Shown here: piece after piece, positions 34,386 to 47,740 of the stretch | Layout: the number at the start of each line of letters is the position of its first letter | Numbering within the stretch: the stretch's first letter is position 1 | From: Glossina fuscipes | Taxonomy: Eukaryota; Arthropoda; Insecta; Diptera; Glossinidae | Direction of reading: 5' to 3' | Assembly (NCBI RefSeq): GCF_014805625.2 | Contig: NW_023998455.1 | Coordinates: forward strand, 7,753,700 to 7,817,699 | DNA length: 64,000 nucleotides | Program-made: the position numbers and the translations under genes | The notes under the pieces: generated by a model | Databases searched by the model: none | The model's input: the letters and a program-made list of their open reading frames with translations, nothing else | Told to the model about the DNA's origin: nothing

Positions 34386-37300
34386 ACATCAAGCAAGAAA
34401 AAAGAAAAAAATTCTTGAGTACTGGTAACTTTAAAAGCGGTTTCTGGATATCTTTAACATTTATACGCTTCTTAATTAAAATTGTCTACATAAAGGTAAT
34501 TAAAATAAAACTACTGTAAAAATGCTTTTTTTTAGTTTATATTGTCTTGCTTAATACGTAATAAAGTCATGGAAAAATGAAATCGTTTTTCAAAAAATTT
34601 TAAAGGTAAGTGGAAACAAGTGGGTCTTAAGCCATTAAATTTTACAACACTATAGTTATTCAATGATTAGATTCTGTAGAGCCTCTGGTTAATAAATAAA
34701 ATAATAATCATAAATAATATCAACATCAGGCAACCAAATAAAACAAAAGTTTTTTAATGTTATTAGCATGAAATCTTTTTGCTTTAGAAATTGTCGATAA
34801 TTTGTTTTATTTCGCAATCATTACGGGCAACTAACTTTCGATCGAGTCGAGTGTTGAGATTTGTGAGAATAATTGCAATAACACGATTATGCTTGCAGTT
34901 ATAATAAACTTACAATAAAAAATAAAAAAAAAAAATATGCTTTGCTTGATATTTACGACAGACTCATAAAACTATTTATAACTGAATAATGCAGTGATTA
35001 TATGAATATTAAAAAAAAAAAAAATTATTAGATGAAAAACTTAACCAAACTCTTCTCAACAAATGTTAAGTGTATGCGTATTTGGGTATGTGTATATGCA
35101 TGATTCTTTATGCTGACAATAAAGGGTGTGTTGATTATAACGCCTTTATACGCCCATAAAAATGAAAATATCTTTAATATAAATTTTACTAATTGCTCTC
35201 ACTGCAGACAAGATCACTATTTTAATGGAACAATTTACGCAAATTAATAGCAGGCTTCACATACGAAAAGATAAACTATTAATCTCTCATAATGTATATA
35301 TATATATATATATATATGTATATTTAAAGAGGAAGGATTTCTCTTTTATGAATACAACAGATCACATAAACATATACATAGACATGCATATTAGCATGGA
35401 AGTCTCAACTCCGGGGCTGATGACTTTACCCGCTGACTGTTACCAACGGCTGGTAACATTTGCAAAGAATTCTGCCGCAATATGATGGAAAATAATTTTG
35501 AGGCGCGCGATAGATTCACAGCAATAATCGGTTTGTTATCTCGGCGGCAATAATCAGTCTTCGTAATATTGTAAATTTTAGCATCTGTTTGCTTAACTTT
35601 CATAGCAATAAAGAGAAAAGTCAGTAATCACTGAAGGGTAGAGGATTTTCAATTTTCCCCATCTTTCCGTAGCATTCCACGAATGCAACAACAATCCGCT
35701 TCTCAAGATGATGAATAAAATCTTCTTCCTATCTATTAAAATGAACGGATCGTCGGTTTTCCTTCATAGTAATTTTTTTGGAAAAACATCATAACTCTTA
35801 CGATCGCTTACGATGGTGGCGGCATGCTGATGGGAATTCATCAAAGTTGATGAAACCGTTTAACGACTAATGATTTGCACATTGGCGCTTATATAAATGT
35901 TGGCCGGTAGAAAATCAATATCTGAAAATGCTGAAATCTAAGAAAAATTGAAAATATACTAAGCAGCACGTCCAGGCATTTTTGTGCAAATTGCGTGGCT
36001 AAGGCAAAAGGCGGTTACTCACCCCGCACAACAAACGATCACATATAGACATAAGTAATTTCTTAAATATTTTAAAAAGGCTATTAATTTAGTAATGATT
36101 GTAATTTATATAAATACAGCGTATGTAAGGCGGTTATGGTGGTTGTCTTAGCTCAAGCCAAATATTTCTTTGCTAATGGTTTAAGAGCAAATGTCATGTT
36201 TTAAAAGTTGTGATAATGTGTTGTCAGCAATAAGCGTAAGAAAAAGAAGAAACAACAAGTAAAACGATTATAATTGGACAAAGCCGACCTTTAAATACTT
36301 TACTTTTAGGTTTTTTCCTAATACAGTTTTTCGTTTACTTTTCTGATGAAATACCAAAACTCATAATTTCTTTTCTTTTTGTAAAAAATTCACTTTTCAT
36401 GATAGACTTTATGAGGAGTGGGGTCCAACAAATTTGTTACGACTAATTTTCATGTTAAATTACCGTTAAAAAATGTTAAAATTTAGACCATTTTGCTATA
36501 TGCAGCAAAGACTTACTTTACGTGGAAAAGCTTATATGGGGCATGATTGCGAAAAAATTATCTTACTCAATCTGAATTTTCCACTTCAAAAAGAAAAGAA
36601 CGACAATAAATAATGGATATATCACATCTCGTTGCTCTCGGGTCTTACACACGTCCGCACCAACTTAATATGCCCTGTTGCACACATGATGCAGGGGCTG
36701 TCACACAATGAAAAATATCGAAAGATATTTACAATCAAGTCATGTCATCAGTTATTTAATGTATACTGAAGCTTAAATAAAATTTAGTATCGTTTAATTG
36801 AAGACAAGTAAAGATTAAAGTGATTGTGTTAAACTGCAGGCAAATGGTATAAAAATTATTATATAATATAATGATGATGATGCTCATCTGCTTTAAATTG
36901 AATTAAAGTTTACAGATAAGGGCTTCACACTGCTCGAAGAGCCCTCAGCAAAAAATTAATTGAAAACTAGACGATAGGGCTGACAAACTTAACTATTACT
37001 TAACATTCTATTATTGCATGCGTGCATGCAAGAAAGCCTATCTGAATGCATACATACATAGATCATCATGATGATGATGATGATGATAATAGATAATGGA
37101 GTAAAGATTATAGTTATAATTTTCTGATTAACACTTCTATCACTTATCATCAGCAATATGAGCGACTCAGGCGTCGAAGCGTTTAAAGCAATTGACAGGA
37201 AAGTAACTAACAAGATAAAAAAAAAAAAAAAAGAAGAAAAAAACAAACAAAAAATTTCAATTAAACGTCATTGGCTCGTGCTATAATGAAACAAAAGCGT

Positions 37301-38302
37301 TTCACAATCACAACAATTGAAGTTGAAACTGTAGAGAAGGAAAAAAAGCAGGAAAAAAGAAACTAAAAGTTTATGCAAATGTCTCGTACACATGAATATA
37401 AATGAGCCCATGAGCAACAACCAGAAAGGCATCGTACACTCATTCATTTGATTATTATTAGCATTAAAGTGAACTAAAGTGAAACAGCGACTAACGCCAT
37501 AAATGCAATTTGATGCATGTTGTGTGACGTTGTCTTATCTTACTACTTACTCTCGTTGTCCCCAAAAACTTTAATGAAATGCATTCATTCATATTATTAA
37601 GCAACGCACTTTGGCTATTAGCTTGCAAAGGGGCCTTTTTTGAGGAAATGCTCTTCACTCAGTCTCTGTTTACTGTTTGCGGTTGAAGTAATAGCATCTA
37701 GCAAACGATCTTATTATTATTTCTCATCTGTAAGCGTTTTTCGCTTTTTTTTTTTTAATATATTTTTCTTGTTGTTGTTGTTGTTATGTCTGGAAACTAA
37801 CCTTTCGTTTTTCATTTTGTTGTTGCTGTTGTTGTCTTTTTGGGTTTTCTGCATACGCATGCTGATGAGCTTACGTACAATAAACCGCCAGCCATTTACA
37901 TATATATCGAAAACATTTGTAGAATTGTACCTCATATATGGAAGAAACAAAAAAGTAAAAAAAAAAACGAGAGACAGATCTTTCTCGCGCTGTTAGAGTT
38001 ACTTACGAAAAATGTTTTCTGATTGTTGATTGTATTGTTTTTGTGCCTTGTGGCGAACAACATACATACGTTTAACTACTTTTGCAGTCTGCTATTTTGT
38101 ATTTTGCCATACAGCACACAACATAGAACTAATCCGGCCTTATAAGTATTTCTTGTTAGAAAAAATTTTATTTTCCTATTTAGAATTGTGATAGTTTTCA
38201 TGATTTGTTTTACTTACTTGAGTGGCAAGGAGGGCTTCTAAACAAATTTTCTGCAATCTACTCTCCACTCTACTCAACGCATTTAAAGACACATGTAAAT
38301 GT

Positions 38303-38303
<1 letters not shown>

Positions 38304-38351
<48 letters not shown>
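38304..38351 (+). repeat. 48-base T homopolymer
   Basis: 48 uninterrupted T residues, the longest homopolymer in the window, followed by C and five more T. Its exact length may be a sequencing or assembly artefact. Confidence 0.85.
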
Positions 38352-39677
38352 CTTTTTGATTACATGGCGCAGCTAGAAGATTTTCGTTTCATTCTATTGC
38401 CATGGATTGTCGTCTATTATCGTGATGATGATGTAGATAGCGATCGTGTCACACCAAGTTTAGCGCCTGATTAAAATTTCATTTAAATAGAAAATTTTGC
38501 AGACGAAAGTTTATCTAAAGATATTAAGATTAATACTTTCCCTAATTGTGTTCATTTATCATTTATTATGTATATACGAGGCAATCACAGCAAATGTTGA
38601 TCTGTTCTATTCGTCTAGCCAGAAACCGTTTTCGATTGGATTGAATTGAAAGATTTTTGAGCATCCAACAGTTGTAGGACGAGGTAGGTGAGATCGCTTT
38701 GATTTTTCAAACTTTAGATCTATTCTGACTCTGATGACTGATGAATGAAAGATATGGCCTTTGACTTATGCCAAATGGTTCAATTTCCATAATTTATGAA
38801 TGTTTCAATTGTATACTCCCGGCTAGGTAGGATAAAAGCTTACTAGGCTTGTTCTTCCGTTAGTCACATCTAAAGATGCATTTAATAGACCTAAAGACGG
38901 ATCAGCTCTAGTCGCTGTTATTGAAACGATCGTAGCCGCAAAAATTGGCACGAAAAGCTCCTTATGGCATATGTAAACCGACGACAGCTAAAACTCATTG
39001 GAGTTTATCAGCTTCCATCTGCTTAATCACTTTTATCCGCCAATCGACGACATATTTTTGCTTAAGAGCCACAAACTAAATTTCGATGTGGTAACAAAAC
39101 GGTCTCGAAGAACCGATGCAGCGTGAGATTGCGCGCAATTGTGATGCAAAAACGAAGAGTTGTTTTTCCACAATTTTTACATAAAATTAAACGATAATTC
39201 ATTGGCTTGCATTTATTTATTGCATTTATGTCCTTTTGCATTGCACTGAGAAGCGTTTATGTTGGTCAGTAAATTAGGTAAATCTTAGGGTAACATTTAG
39301 GAAACTTCTTAGGAAACATTAATTTAAGGATCTTTGTAAAGCTTTCTAAGTTAGTTCAATACGTTGAAACGATCAGTTAACTATTACGCCTACAATCTGC
39401 AAAGACCTTGAACCAAAAGTTTCCCTTGCTAGTGATAATCCTTCTTTTGGTCTTAGAGTTTATTTCGTGGTCCGAAATAATAATAATGAGAGACATGTTT
39501 TCATAAGCCCTATGGGATATATATTTGTATTAAGAAACTGCCACTGTAATTAAAAATATGAAAAACAATCTTAGAAAAGTCGCCATAGGAAAATTCAACA
39601 AAAAATTTCAAATCAATTTTATTGAAAAGCAAGAATATATTGGTGTAAGCAAATATTATTAATAAATTTTAACCATT

Positions 39678-39948
39678 TTGAAAAAGAGAAAAGAAAAACT
39701 AAAATTAAAAATTTGGGAGAAAATCAGACAACGAGCAAAGTCGAATGAAACGTTTGGAAAAGTTGCGAGCAGCAATAAGAAGAGAATTAAACTTGAAGAA
39801 GAGTTGTTTAAAAATTCTAAAGAGCGTCAGCAGCTGCAAAAAAAAGAAATTTCATTGCAGCAAATTCTTAGGCGCTCGTAATTTTTTGGGAAACAATGAA
39901 TACGAACAATTAAAGAACGAAGGAATAGCTAGCAACGAAACAGACTAA
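39678..39948 (+). pseudogene. Lys/Arg-rich decayed reading frame (doubtful)
   Basis: Two overlapping frames (39678-39881 and 39745-39948) are open. The first is highly charged (KIRQRAKSNETFG, then KRIKLEEELFKNSKERQQ), recalling the basic repeats before Helitron-type helicases in insects. The frame breaks after 39881, and downstream pieces to about 40.3 kb are open only in fragments. It could be a decayed transposon protein; evidence is weak. Confidence 0.15.
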
Positions 39949-42900
39949 GAGCAGAAGGATTGGAAGGAAGAAAGAACAAGAAGAGTGGAGGAAGCTTCAA
40001 GATCAAGCGGCTCGATAAACCTAAGATCAAAATCCAATGTTCTGTCAATATTGAACCGTCTTAAATTATGTTTGGTTTGCACCCTATGCAGACATATTAA
40101 ATTACATCTACGGATTCTAACACAAATTTTGAACGCCGAAGCGGACCAAAGTAAAGTCTTATCGCGTGGAATTAAACATTTGCTTTGGCATACTAATTCG
40201 AAACTTCGAATGACTTGCGCCCGTGAATCTAAGCTCCGAACTGGCTCTTATAAGAACAGTCATAATCGGAATCCCTGTCGTCGTATGCGATTGCTTACCG
40301 CATGTTAGCCAATAACGGAGACGAAATGCAAGTAAGAAAGGCAAACTATTGCGCATATTAAGACAACTTTATTGACAGTGAAGCGGACAACAAGCGATCG
40401 TTCGAAATTAATTTCGCGAACGATGCCACTCTTCCTATATTAGACTTTGAAGTGTTAATAAGAATTCTCTTTTGTCTTTCGCTCGGTCAGTGGCAGGGGG
40501 TTTCTTAAAAATTATTATATAAAAATCACCTCAAATACCGAAACTAGAGCATTATCTCAAGTGACAAATACTTTTCGGTGCAATATCCATTCTACGTTGC
40601 GCAAAGTGTCGTTGCCAGGGGACTTTCGCGGCATAAAACTCGTTTCGAAGTACGGGTATCCATAGCGGGAGGGGGCGAGAGGGCGATCGCACTGAAAAAT
40701 GCTCGTGAATAGTGGGAAAGCAATATCAACTTGCGGGATTCCAGCAGTTAAAGCAGAGAATAATGTTTTAATGATCTACTTATCGGAGCTCTACGAGCAG
40801 AGGTAATCCTTCCTAATCTTAAGCCTTCCTATCTTAAGTCTTTCTTTCAAATATTCGAACTAACTTGTTAACCAATGTAAGGCTGCCTTTTTGGCTCTTG
40901 TTTTCGTCGTTTTTTTTTCGTGTAGTTCTCTATTCTTTTCTAAAAAATTTTTAACACGCTCTTACGGAGAGGAAACAAAATCTCTGGTAAATTTCCAAAT
41001 TATCTTAAACAAAAGCAGCTCGATTATAGGGTAATTTCCTTTGGCCTGCAAAGAGGCGTTAATATAGGCGGTTCAAAGCGAAGTCTTAGCTGGAAACATT
41101 TCATAACATTTGAATCTTCTTCTCTAATCGATCGACCAAGCAAAAGCAAAAAATAATGTTATGAGAATCATTCTTCAATTTGAAGTCCGGATAAATTCTC
41201 GCATTTTTAAAAATTTTTTTTTAAATCGATCGCGTTCAGTTAATGAAAGGAAAGTAAAGGTACTTATACCAGTAACGATAGAAAACTTCTTATGGTATAT
41301 TGACATTATCGTGCCCATCGTTACAACAGTAGGATGAAATTCCTCCATTATGAAAAGTTGGTTCACATGCAATCTTTCATCTGCGATACGAAAAGTGTTC
41401 AATGCTATAAAGAAGGCAGTTTTTTTTCTCTGTTACGGGCATGCAGGACTTTCGCTTCTTATCGAACACATTATCGGTCGTTTAGGTCACTTACTTCATT
41501 CATCCCGGAATCGGCCGTTCTTTCTTTCGAAATAAAATTCATTCTACTTTTTCTTTCAATTTCCTATGTAAATATTTCCAATTATTTTATTATGTTGTAC
41601 GAAATTGTATTATTATTATTATTATTATGTCAAGAAATCATTGATTTTGAATGAAATAATTATAATAAAAATATAATAGAAAATTTAATAAGAATTGCGA
41701 TTGTTCAAGACGAGCATCCCTATATCGGTCACTCCGAGTTTATTTCGGATTTCATATTCGTCGAACCCATAACTTTCTGCTTATGATGAGGACAAAAGCA
41801 AGCGGTCTGTGTGCTAAATAAAGGGCGCTTTTATCGAATACAGTGGAGTTATCTTTATCATAGCAACCAGCTAGGAATACTTTTCAAACTATCTGCCTCA
41901 ATTTACTACCTGCATCAATCTATGCCAAAACATAAGTTAAGGCAGAGTGAGGGAAATAACGCAGGTTATTGTCCCTCAACGGGAATATTATAACAATGCA
42001 GACGTGATATTTAAAGACATAAAAAGCAAGTTTAGAAATTCATTAAAACGATTTAAGGAACGATTCAATATATGATAGTTTTTCCAATCTTCTGATGTTA
42101 TTGGATTCATGTTGAAGAGATTTGACTAACCCGGTAAGTCTGGAAATATACTTTGAAGAAATTATTATGGCGGCTAACGTTTGATAAAACTGAATTGGGA
42201 TCTTATAATTCAACCTGGTTGCTCATATGCTATCTTAAATTTTAAGAAGAGTCTCAGATTTTCCTGGCCTTTTCGAAGTGGTTGTGTTGGGATAAACAGT
42301 TTAATAAAAAGAGCTTTGAATTGACTCTGATCTCCTGGTCTTATATAAATTGACATAAGGTACAAAACTATTTCAAAACTCACTGTCAACACTTATTACT
42401 TGTTTAAAAACCCCACCTAATGGCTTCCGATAAAAAAAATGACGCGTAAGCATTATGTGCGTTTTTGTCGGACCTTTGGTACCTTATAAAATCCTTTAAA
42501 AATCCAATTTGATTTCAATTCAATTTGATGAAAACAAGAATAGCAAGTCTTTTGAAGAGGGAGAATACAAATTCATTACCCCTTCTAATGCACTCCGAAT
42601 GGGTTCTCTCTTCATTTAGATCGTTACAAGTAAAGATAAAAAGTGATCTTCAAGTGCTCTCAAGTGTTGTTTCGAAGTTAACTCGATAATGAATGCATTT
42701 CCCCTTTTAGCCATTCGAAGAGTGAGAAGAGGAAGAAAGAGAGCAAGAGTAGGAGAAGGAGAAAGAGAAAGAGAGAGAGAGGGAGAGAGATCAAGCAAAC
42801 AAATGAGAGAACAAGTCATTTTAATTTTAATTACATGGAGAGAGAGAGATAGAGAGAGAGATTTCGTCACAGGTTGTTTGTTGCTTTGTATTTTCTTTTT

Positions 42901-45664
42901 TTTTTTTTGTTTAATTTGACATCTACTTGTTTTTTATTATTTGCTTAATAAGGCGTAAGTGTTTGTTTCCATGTAATCTCTTATTTTTCTTGTTTATTTT
43001 CATTACTGTAGAGAAATAAAAAACACTTGATGTTTATAAAGCTCCGCCCATTTTTTTTTCTTGCATAGGGTAAATAAAACAACAAAATAAAATTTTGTTG
43101 TGCAGCCAATGTTTTACTATTTGTTTGTTTTTTTTATGCATTGAACCGCTGGAAAAAAAGTAAAAATTTTGAAAGTAAGACTTGTTAATTTTAATGAATA
43201 CCTTGTAAAACGACCGCTTACAAACATCTGCAAACGAAAACACAAGAAAACGACAGACACTGTAAATATCTATTGGGAAAGTGACTTCTGATATGAAATA
43301 ATTAATAAACTCTTTTTATAGCTAATTAGCATTGTGGTGACAGTCTGTTGAGCTCATGTAACTTTTTGTCACTTGAGATTGCTTGGCATTTGAAATACCT
43401 CAAGTTGAATTTTAAATTATAAATTTTTTGCACCCTACATCACCTGCACAAGCACAGTCTGTGCGATAAAAAAAAAATCCTTGTGAGCAGCCGTAAGCAA
43501 TACAAGGTTTTTAATGGTCGGCCTTATTTGCAGTTTTTCCTATCGTAAGGTTTGCAACATGTTTTACTATTCTTAGTATGCCAATGTGTAGGAATAGAGT
43601 GGAAGAACGTAATGTGAAGCATTCTGTTTTACGAAAGTTCGAAACCCGTGCATTTTCTTATAACAATGACTTCTACAAACCCAAGAACTTCTTAGACAAA
43701 TCCTTCCAAATAGTTGTTTGTAGGCGGCCTCACAAGGATTCTAAATAAACATCACAAGATTCTTACTTTCAAATACTTTGTTGTTCTAATCGATACAAGC
43801 GGTGGAAGCGAAATTACGTCCTCGTGCTTGTTTAGTGAAGTTAGTACGCGTTTTTTTTTTTAAAAGAAAATCATTGCAAATCTCTTCGTACAGCGTGTAG
43901 TGCACTAGAACCGCATCCAATTTAGCCATGCAAAGATTCTAAATAATTACTGTCATATCTCAATCAATCAATATTCATTCGGTCTCGAGTACTGTCAGCT
44001 TATTGCTTGTTAACAATTGCTCGATAACGAGAAATATCATCCTAAAATTAAAAGTTTCTCTCGAGATAGCTCCATAACAAGAGCCGTAATTGGGCTCCAG
44101 CATTTTTCGTGACAATTTTCAAGGTACTTTGCAACACGTAAAATATCGGTAGGCCAGGCTTGGACAACTTTTTTCATCAACGGACCAATTTTAATTCTCA
44201 CATCAAGGCGGGAACCAGAACAAAGTCCAACTCGACCATTTTATGACCCAATGAATAAAAAAATACACAAACACGTCTTGTGCAAAAATCAAATGAATGA
44301 AGCGTAGGATGTTGACTCCCGAAGCGAATATGTCCTTTGAAGGCATTCACAACATGCGGAACGATGTTTCGAGCTACACGATAATAGATGATCGCATAAA
44401 GCTATCATTGAAATGAAATTTTTTAACGGAGAGCTCAACTAACAGATCGCACAAGCCTCGCATGCACTTGATGTGTTTTCGCCTAAAACATCTGAAGGCT
44501 TTACTTCAACGAAATCACAAAAAACCCTTCATTACAGGATAACCCATCTGAATGGTTTTGCCCTTATTGTTATTAAAATCTTCTTATCCAAGGAAAGAAA
44601 TCCTACTGAAGAAAAATTAGCGGTAGCAGTTAAGTTTATCATACATACACTTGTTTACATTCGTACTTTGTTAGATCGCCGTATTAAGTCAGCTGCGGAT
44701 ACCCATAAACTACTTTTTCTGACGGTATTACGAAAGCGTTGCGTATGCCGAGTACTCCCTGAAGATATGGTACCCTCTCCCTTTGGATAGTAAGCTCAGT
44801 AAGATCTACCAATAAGCGTCGATCAGGTCCTAGTGTGCATATACTCATATATTCTGCGCTGATTTAGCCAAGTGCCTCGTCCCTCCTGTTATTTTTCTGA
44901 GAAGTATTGAACCTGCTAAAATTTATACACAAACGCGAGCCTTGGCATCCTTTTGTTCCTTTTGCAAAATATCGAAGAGTTGAGAACTTTAAGGTATGAC
45001 GTAAAAATGGTCTAAATTTGCCCAAGAATTATATATGAATTCGTTTCAGGATGGACACGTACGCATATAGAAAGATTCAATTGTTGGCAACATCGAACAT
45101 TAACGGCTTCGAAAGTTTCGATGAAAGCTGTCTTTGTGTTCAGTGAAAACTATTTATGATATCTTCGATTGAAAAACCCAAAAGAAGGAAACTTTTCACA
45201 AAGTGTTCTTCGTCAGTACTAATTAGGTGAAAAGCCAGGCTGGGCCCTTCATTTATTTCTAGTACCCCATGGTTAAGTTTCTCTAGACTTATTTACCTAT
45301 CAATGGGTAATTGATTATACACCTTCAAGTGCTCCTCCAAGCGTGTGTGCGTGTGCGTGTGTGTGTATGGTGAATAGATTTTACATCTTTAGCAAGTTTT
45401 CAATATTAATTATAGCAGGTCAAGTTTCATCAAATGAGTTTATGCGAAAAGTGGAAAACTAACCTTGTAGTGCATTTACTCATCTTTTTTTTTACTCAAT
45501 CTTCTATAGAAGACTACAATTTATAATTTCAGTCATATTTGTGTGCACTTTTTTATTTTGCAAGCGCGCACTGCGTAATATGCATATGATTATGATTTAT
45601 GGCAAATAAATTCCTTCCTGTTTATGTTGTGCGTGATGTATGACATGTTCGAAAATTAACACTG

Positions 45665-45675
45665 GCGCCCTCTAG
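45665..45675 (-). promoter_or_regulatory. CTCF-like motif
   Basis: The minus strand reads CTAGAGGGCGC, matching all 11 positions of the CTCF core SYAGRKGGCRS. Flies have a CTCF insulator protein with a very similar preference. It stands alone in AT-rich DNA, about 36 kb from htl. Occupancy is unknown. Confidence 0.35.
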
Positions 45676-47565
45676 GGTTTTAGCACTTGTCATTTGCAAT
45701 ATTTCATGTTTTCCTCTTATTCGCTCTCTCAGCTAAACAAAATAGCACTCGCATCGGTTGAAGACGATAAGTATAGATGAACATGTAGAACAACACTAGA
45801 TTTTTCAATCATTTAGTTAGTGTAAGGTGGGAAAAATTTGTTGGTGATGATCATGTTGATGAGGAAGGGGGGCAAGAGTCGATTAAAGCTTGTTGCTGGT
45901 TAGGTATAAACAACATGATGTATGCAACACAACATTCATGTACATACACTGGCTGACTGACACCAAGTCGAGCCAACAACAAAAACAGCAATAACAGCAT
46001 ATCAACATAACTTGATGTGATACACAGAAGTGATGGTGGCGTTTGACGCAAAAAAAAAAAAAAAAAAAAAAAAAAATAGAAAAAAAAGTCAAGTATTCAT
46101 GTACCAGAAGAAAAAGCAGCAACAACAGCTAAGTTAGCCTTCCTGGTCTAAATTTAATTACTTGGAAACATTTTCATTTATTTTCCTAACTTAAGTATTT
46201 GACTCTATCCTTACCTGACTTTGTGAATTGCGTGTCAACTGAACATCAAACAATGTTTCTGCGTACAGGAGAGTGCAAAACAGAAAGAGAGAGAGAGAGA
46301 GAGAGAGACAGATAAAGATATGCAGCAAGTTGACGCATGTGCGTCTCGTTTGTTTTCATTTTCTACTTTATTCTGTACGCGCGATTTATTATATTATTTA
46401 GGACTTGCCGTTGTTACTGTACTAGCACACACCTTGACAAGTGTCGCTTTGACTACTCATTGCGATTCAGGCTGTAGACATCAGTCTACCTAAAATTAAA
46501 AGAAAGAGTAAATGTCCTCTTGTCTATTTGAGGCATGGTTCAGCTTCTAATGAGAAGACTTCACCAAGAAAAGCAAAGATTTGCGCAAGTTTTACATAAT
46601 ATTTGGAATCTAATGAGATGTTTTAAGTTTGGTGGTCGGTCATCAGTTAGTTAAGCTGCTCTTAAATATTTCATGTCTTTGAATTGAAATGAAATAAACT
46701 CCATTTAGCTAAGCATCGATAATTCAATAAAGGAGACGAGACTTATGTAAAATTTATATATGTGACTTTTCCTTCATCATTTACGTCTCTTCTCATCTTC
46801 GATTATTAATCACCGACAATTACAAAGCATTTGCTCTTCGTTTACATTCTTTGTGTTTATTCCATAGACGTTGTGGAAAAAATGCATTTTTCGTGTTTAC
46901 ATAAATTACACATTGTCTGTCGGTCGGTCGGCCTGTGTCTTTGCCGAGTGCTTTTTGCTTCTACTGCGAGCTCTTTCTTATGTGTGGCATCATTCATTAC
47001 ACGCTCCCCACCATAAGGAGTTATATACTCTTTAAACTCTGTAAATCACCATTCATTGCGTACAATAAATACCTCTCCGTAGAGCACATCTCATCACGTC
47101 TGTTGACGTTGAGTAAATGTTACATACGTCACTTTGTATTGTTGCTTGCACTTTAATTAAGTTGCAAATGTCAAATATGTGACATATATAACAGACAAGC
47201 TAGAGCAAGACCAAGAGTCTTATTAAACATCGCGAGAAGAGGAAAAGGGCAAAGGAGTGTAAATAATAATATCTCATAATGCAATAAGTTTTAATATCAT
47301 TGTCGAGGTAATGAGTGGAGCATAGGGTAGTGCATTGTGTATAAACGATGAGTTTGGGTTGAAAACTTATTGCAAAAGGGACAACACTCGCTTTATATAA
47401 ATTATGGCTTTTAATTCTTGAAGAGATTGGTGACATTTAACATGTTAGGTGATCTCATTTACCTCCCGCTTAGTCAGTTCGAAAGAATGAGTTATTATTT
47501 TTAATACATTTAACGAAATTGTTAAATATGCTAAGTATACTTAATAATGGTCTTAGTTGTAGTTT
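45676..47565. other. non-coding stretch with A27 and (GA)n
   Basis: A 27-A run at 46050-46076 and a (GA)n tract at 46286-46308. A short GGTCGGTCGG tract lies near 46921. No gene is recognised. Confidence 0.55.
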
Positions 47566-47740
47566 TATACACTGCATAACTTACAACAAAGGTGTGTAAA
47601 AGTTGAGCGAATGTATGCGACACAAGGTAGGGCTTGAGATAGACCCCCCATCATTTATTATTTGGAATCACTTGTCTGTCCGTCTCTTTGTCTGACGCCT
47701 GTGTCCACGTACTTTTGTGTTCATTATCAGCACTTTATGA
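47566..47740 (+). mobile_element. mini-me-like dispersed element, copy 8 (decayed)
   Basis: Recognisable from ATGTATGCGACACAAGG, GGGCTTGAGATAGACCCCCC, the TTGGAATCACT block, GTCTGTCCGTCTCTTTGTC and TTTTGTGTTCA. The head is poorly preserved (TATACACTGCATAAC). The right limit is uncertain and may extend towards 47.86 kb. Confidence 0.5.

Larger units (their letters stand above)
34386..45664. other. long non-coding stretch with simple repeats
   Basis: No supported gene in about 11 kb. It holds (TA)n 35295-35317, (ATG)n 37068-37087, a 48-T run 38304-38351, (ATT)n about 41609-41628, a purine tract of GA repeats 42715-42790 with a second GA stretch near 42838-42862, and (GT)n near 45341-45368. The charged broken frame at 39.7-39.9 kb and a possible short exon at 40.7-40.8 kb are the only coding-like hints. 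Confidence 0.55.

Noticed and set aside
38304..38351. T48 run considered as a processed-pseudogene or retroposon tail
   Set aside because: No gene-derived or element sequence ends at the run and no flanking duplication was seen.
44040..45260. Possible decayed mariner/Tc1 transposase region with a 105-codon frame (44473-44790)
   Set aside because: I could not find the DD(E/D) motif pattern, inverted ends or a TA duplication. Resemblance was only impressionistic.
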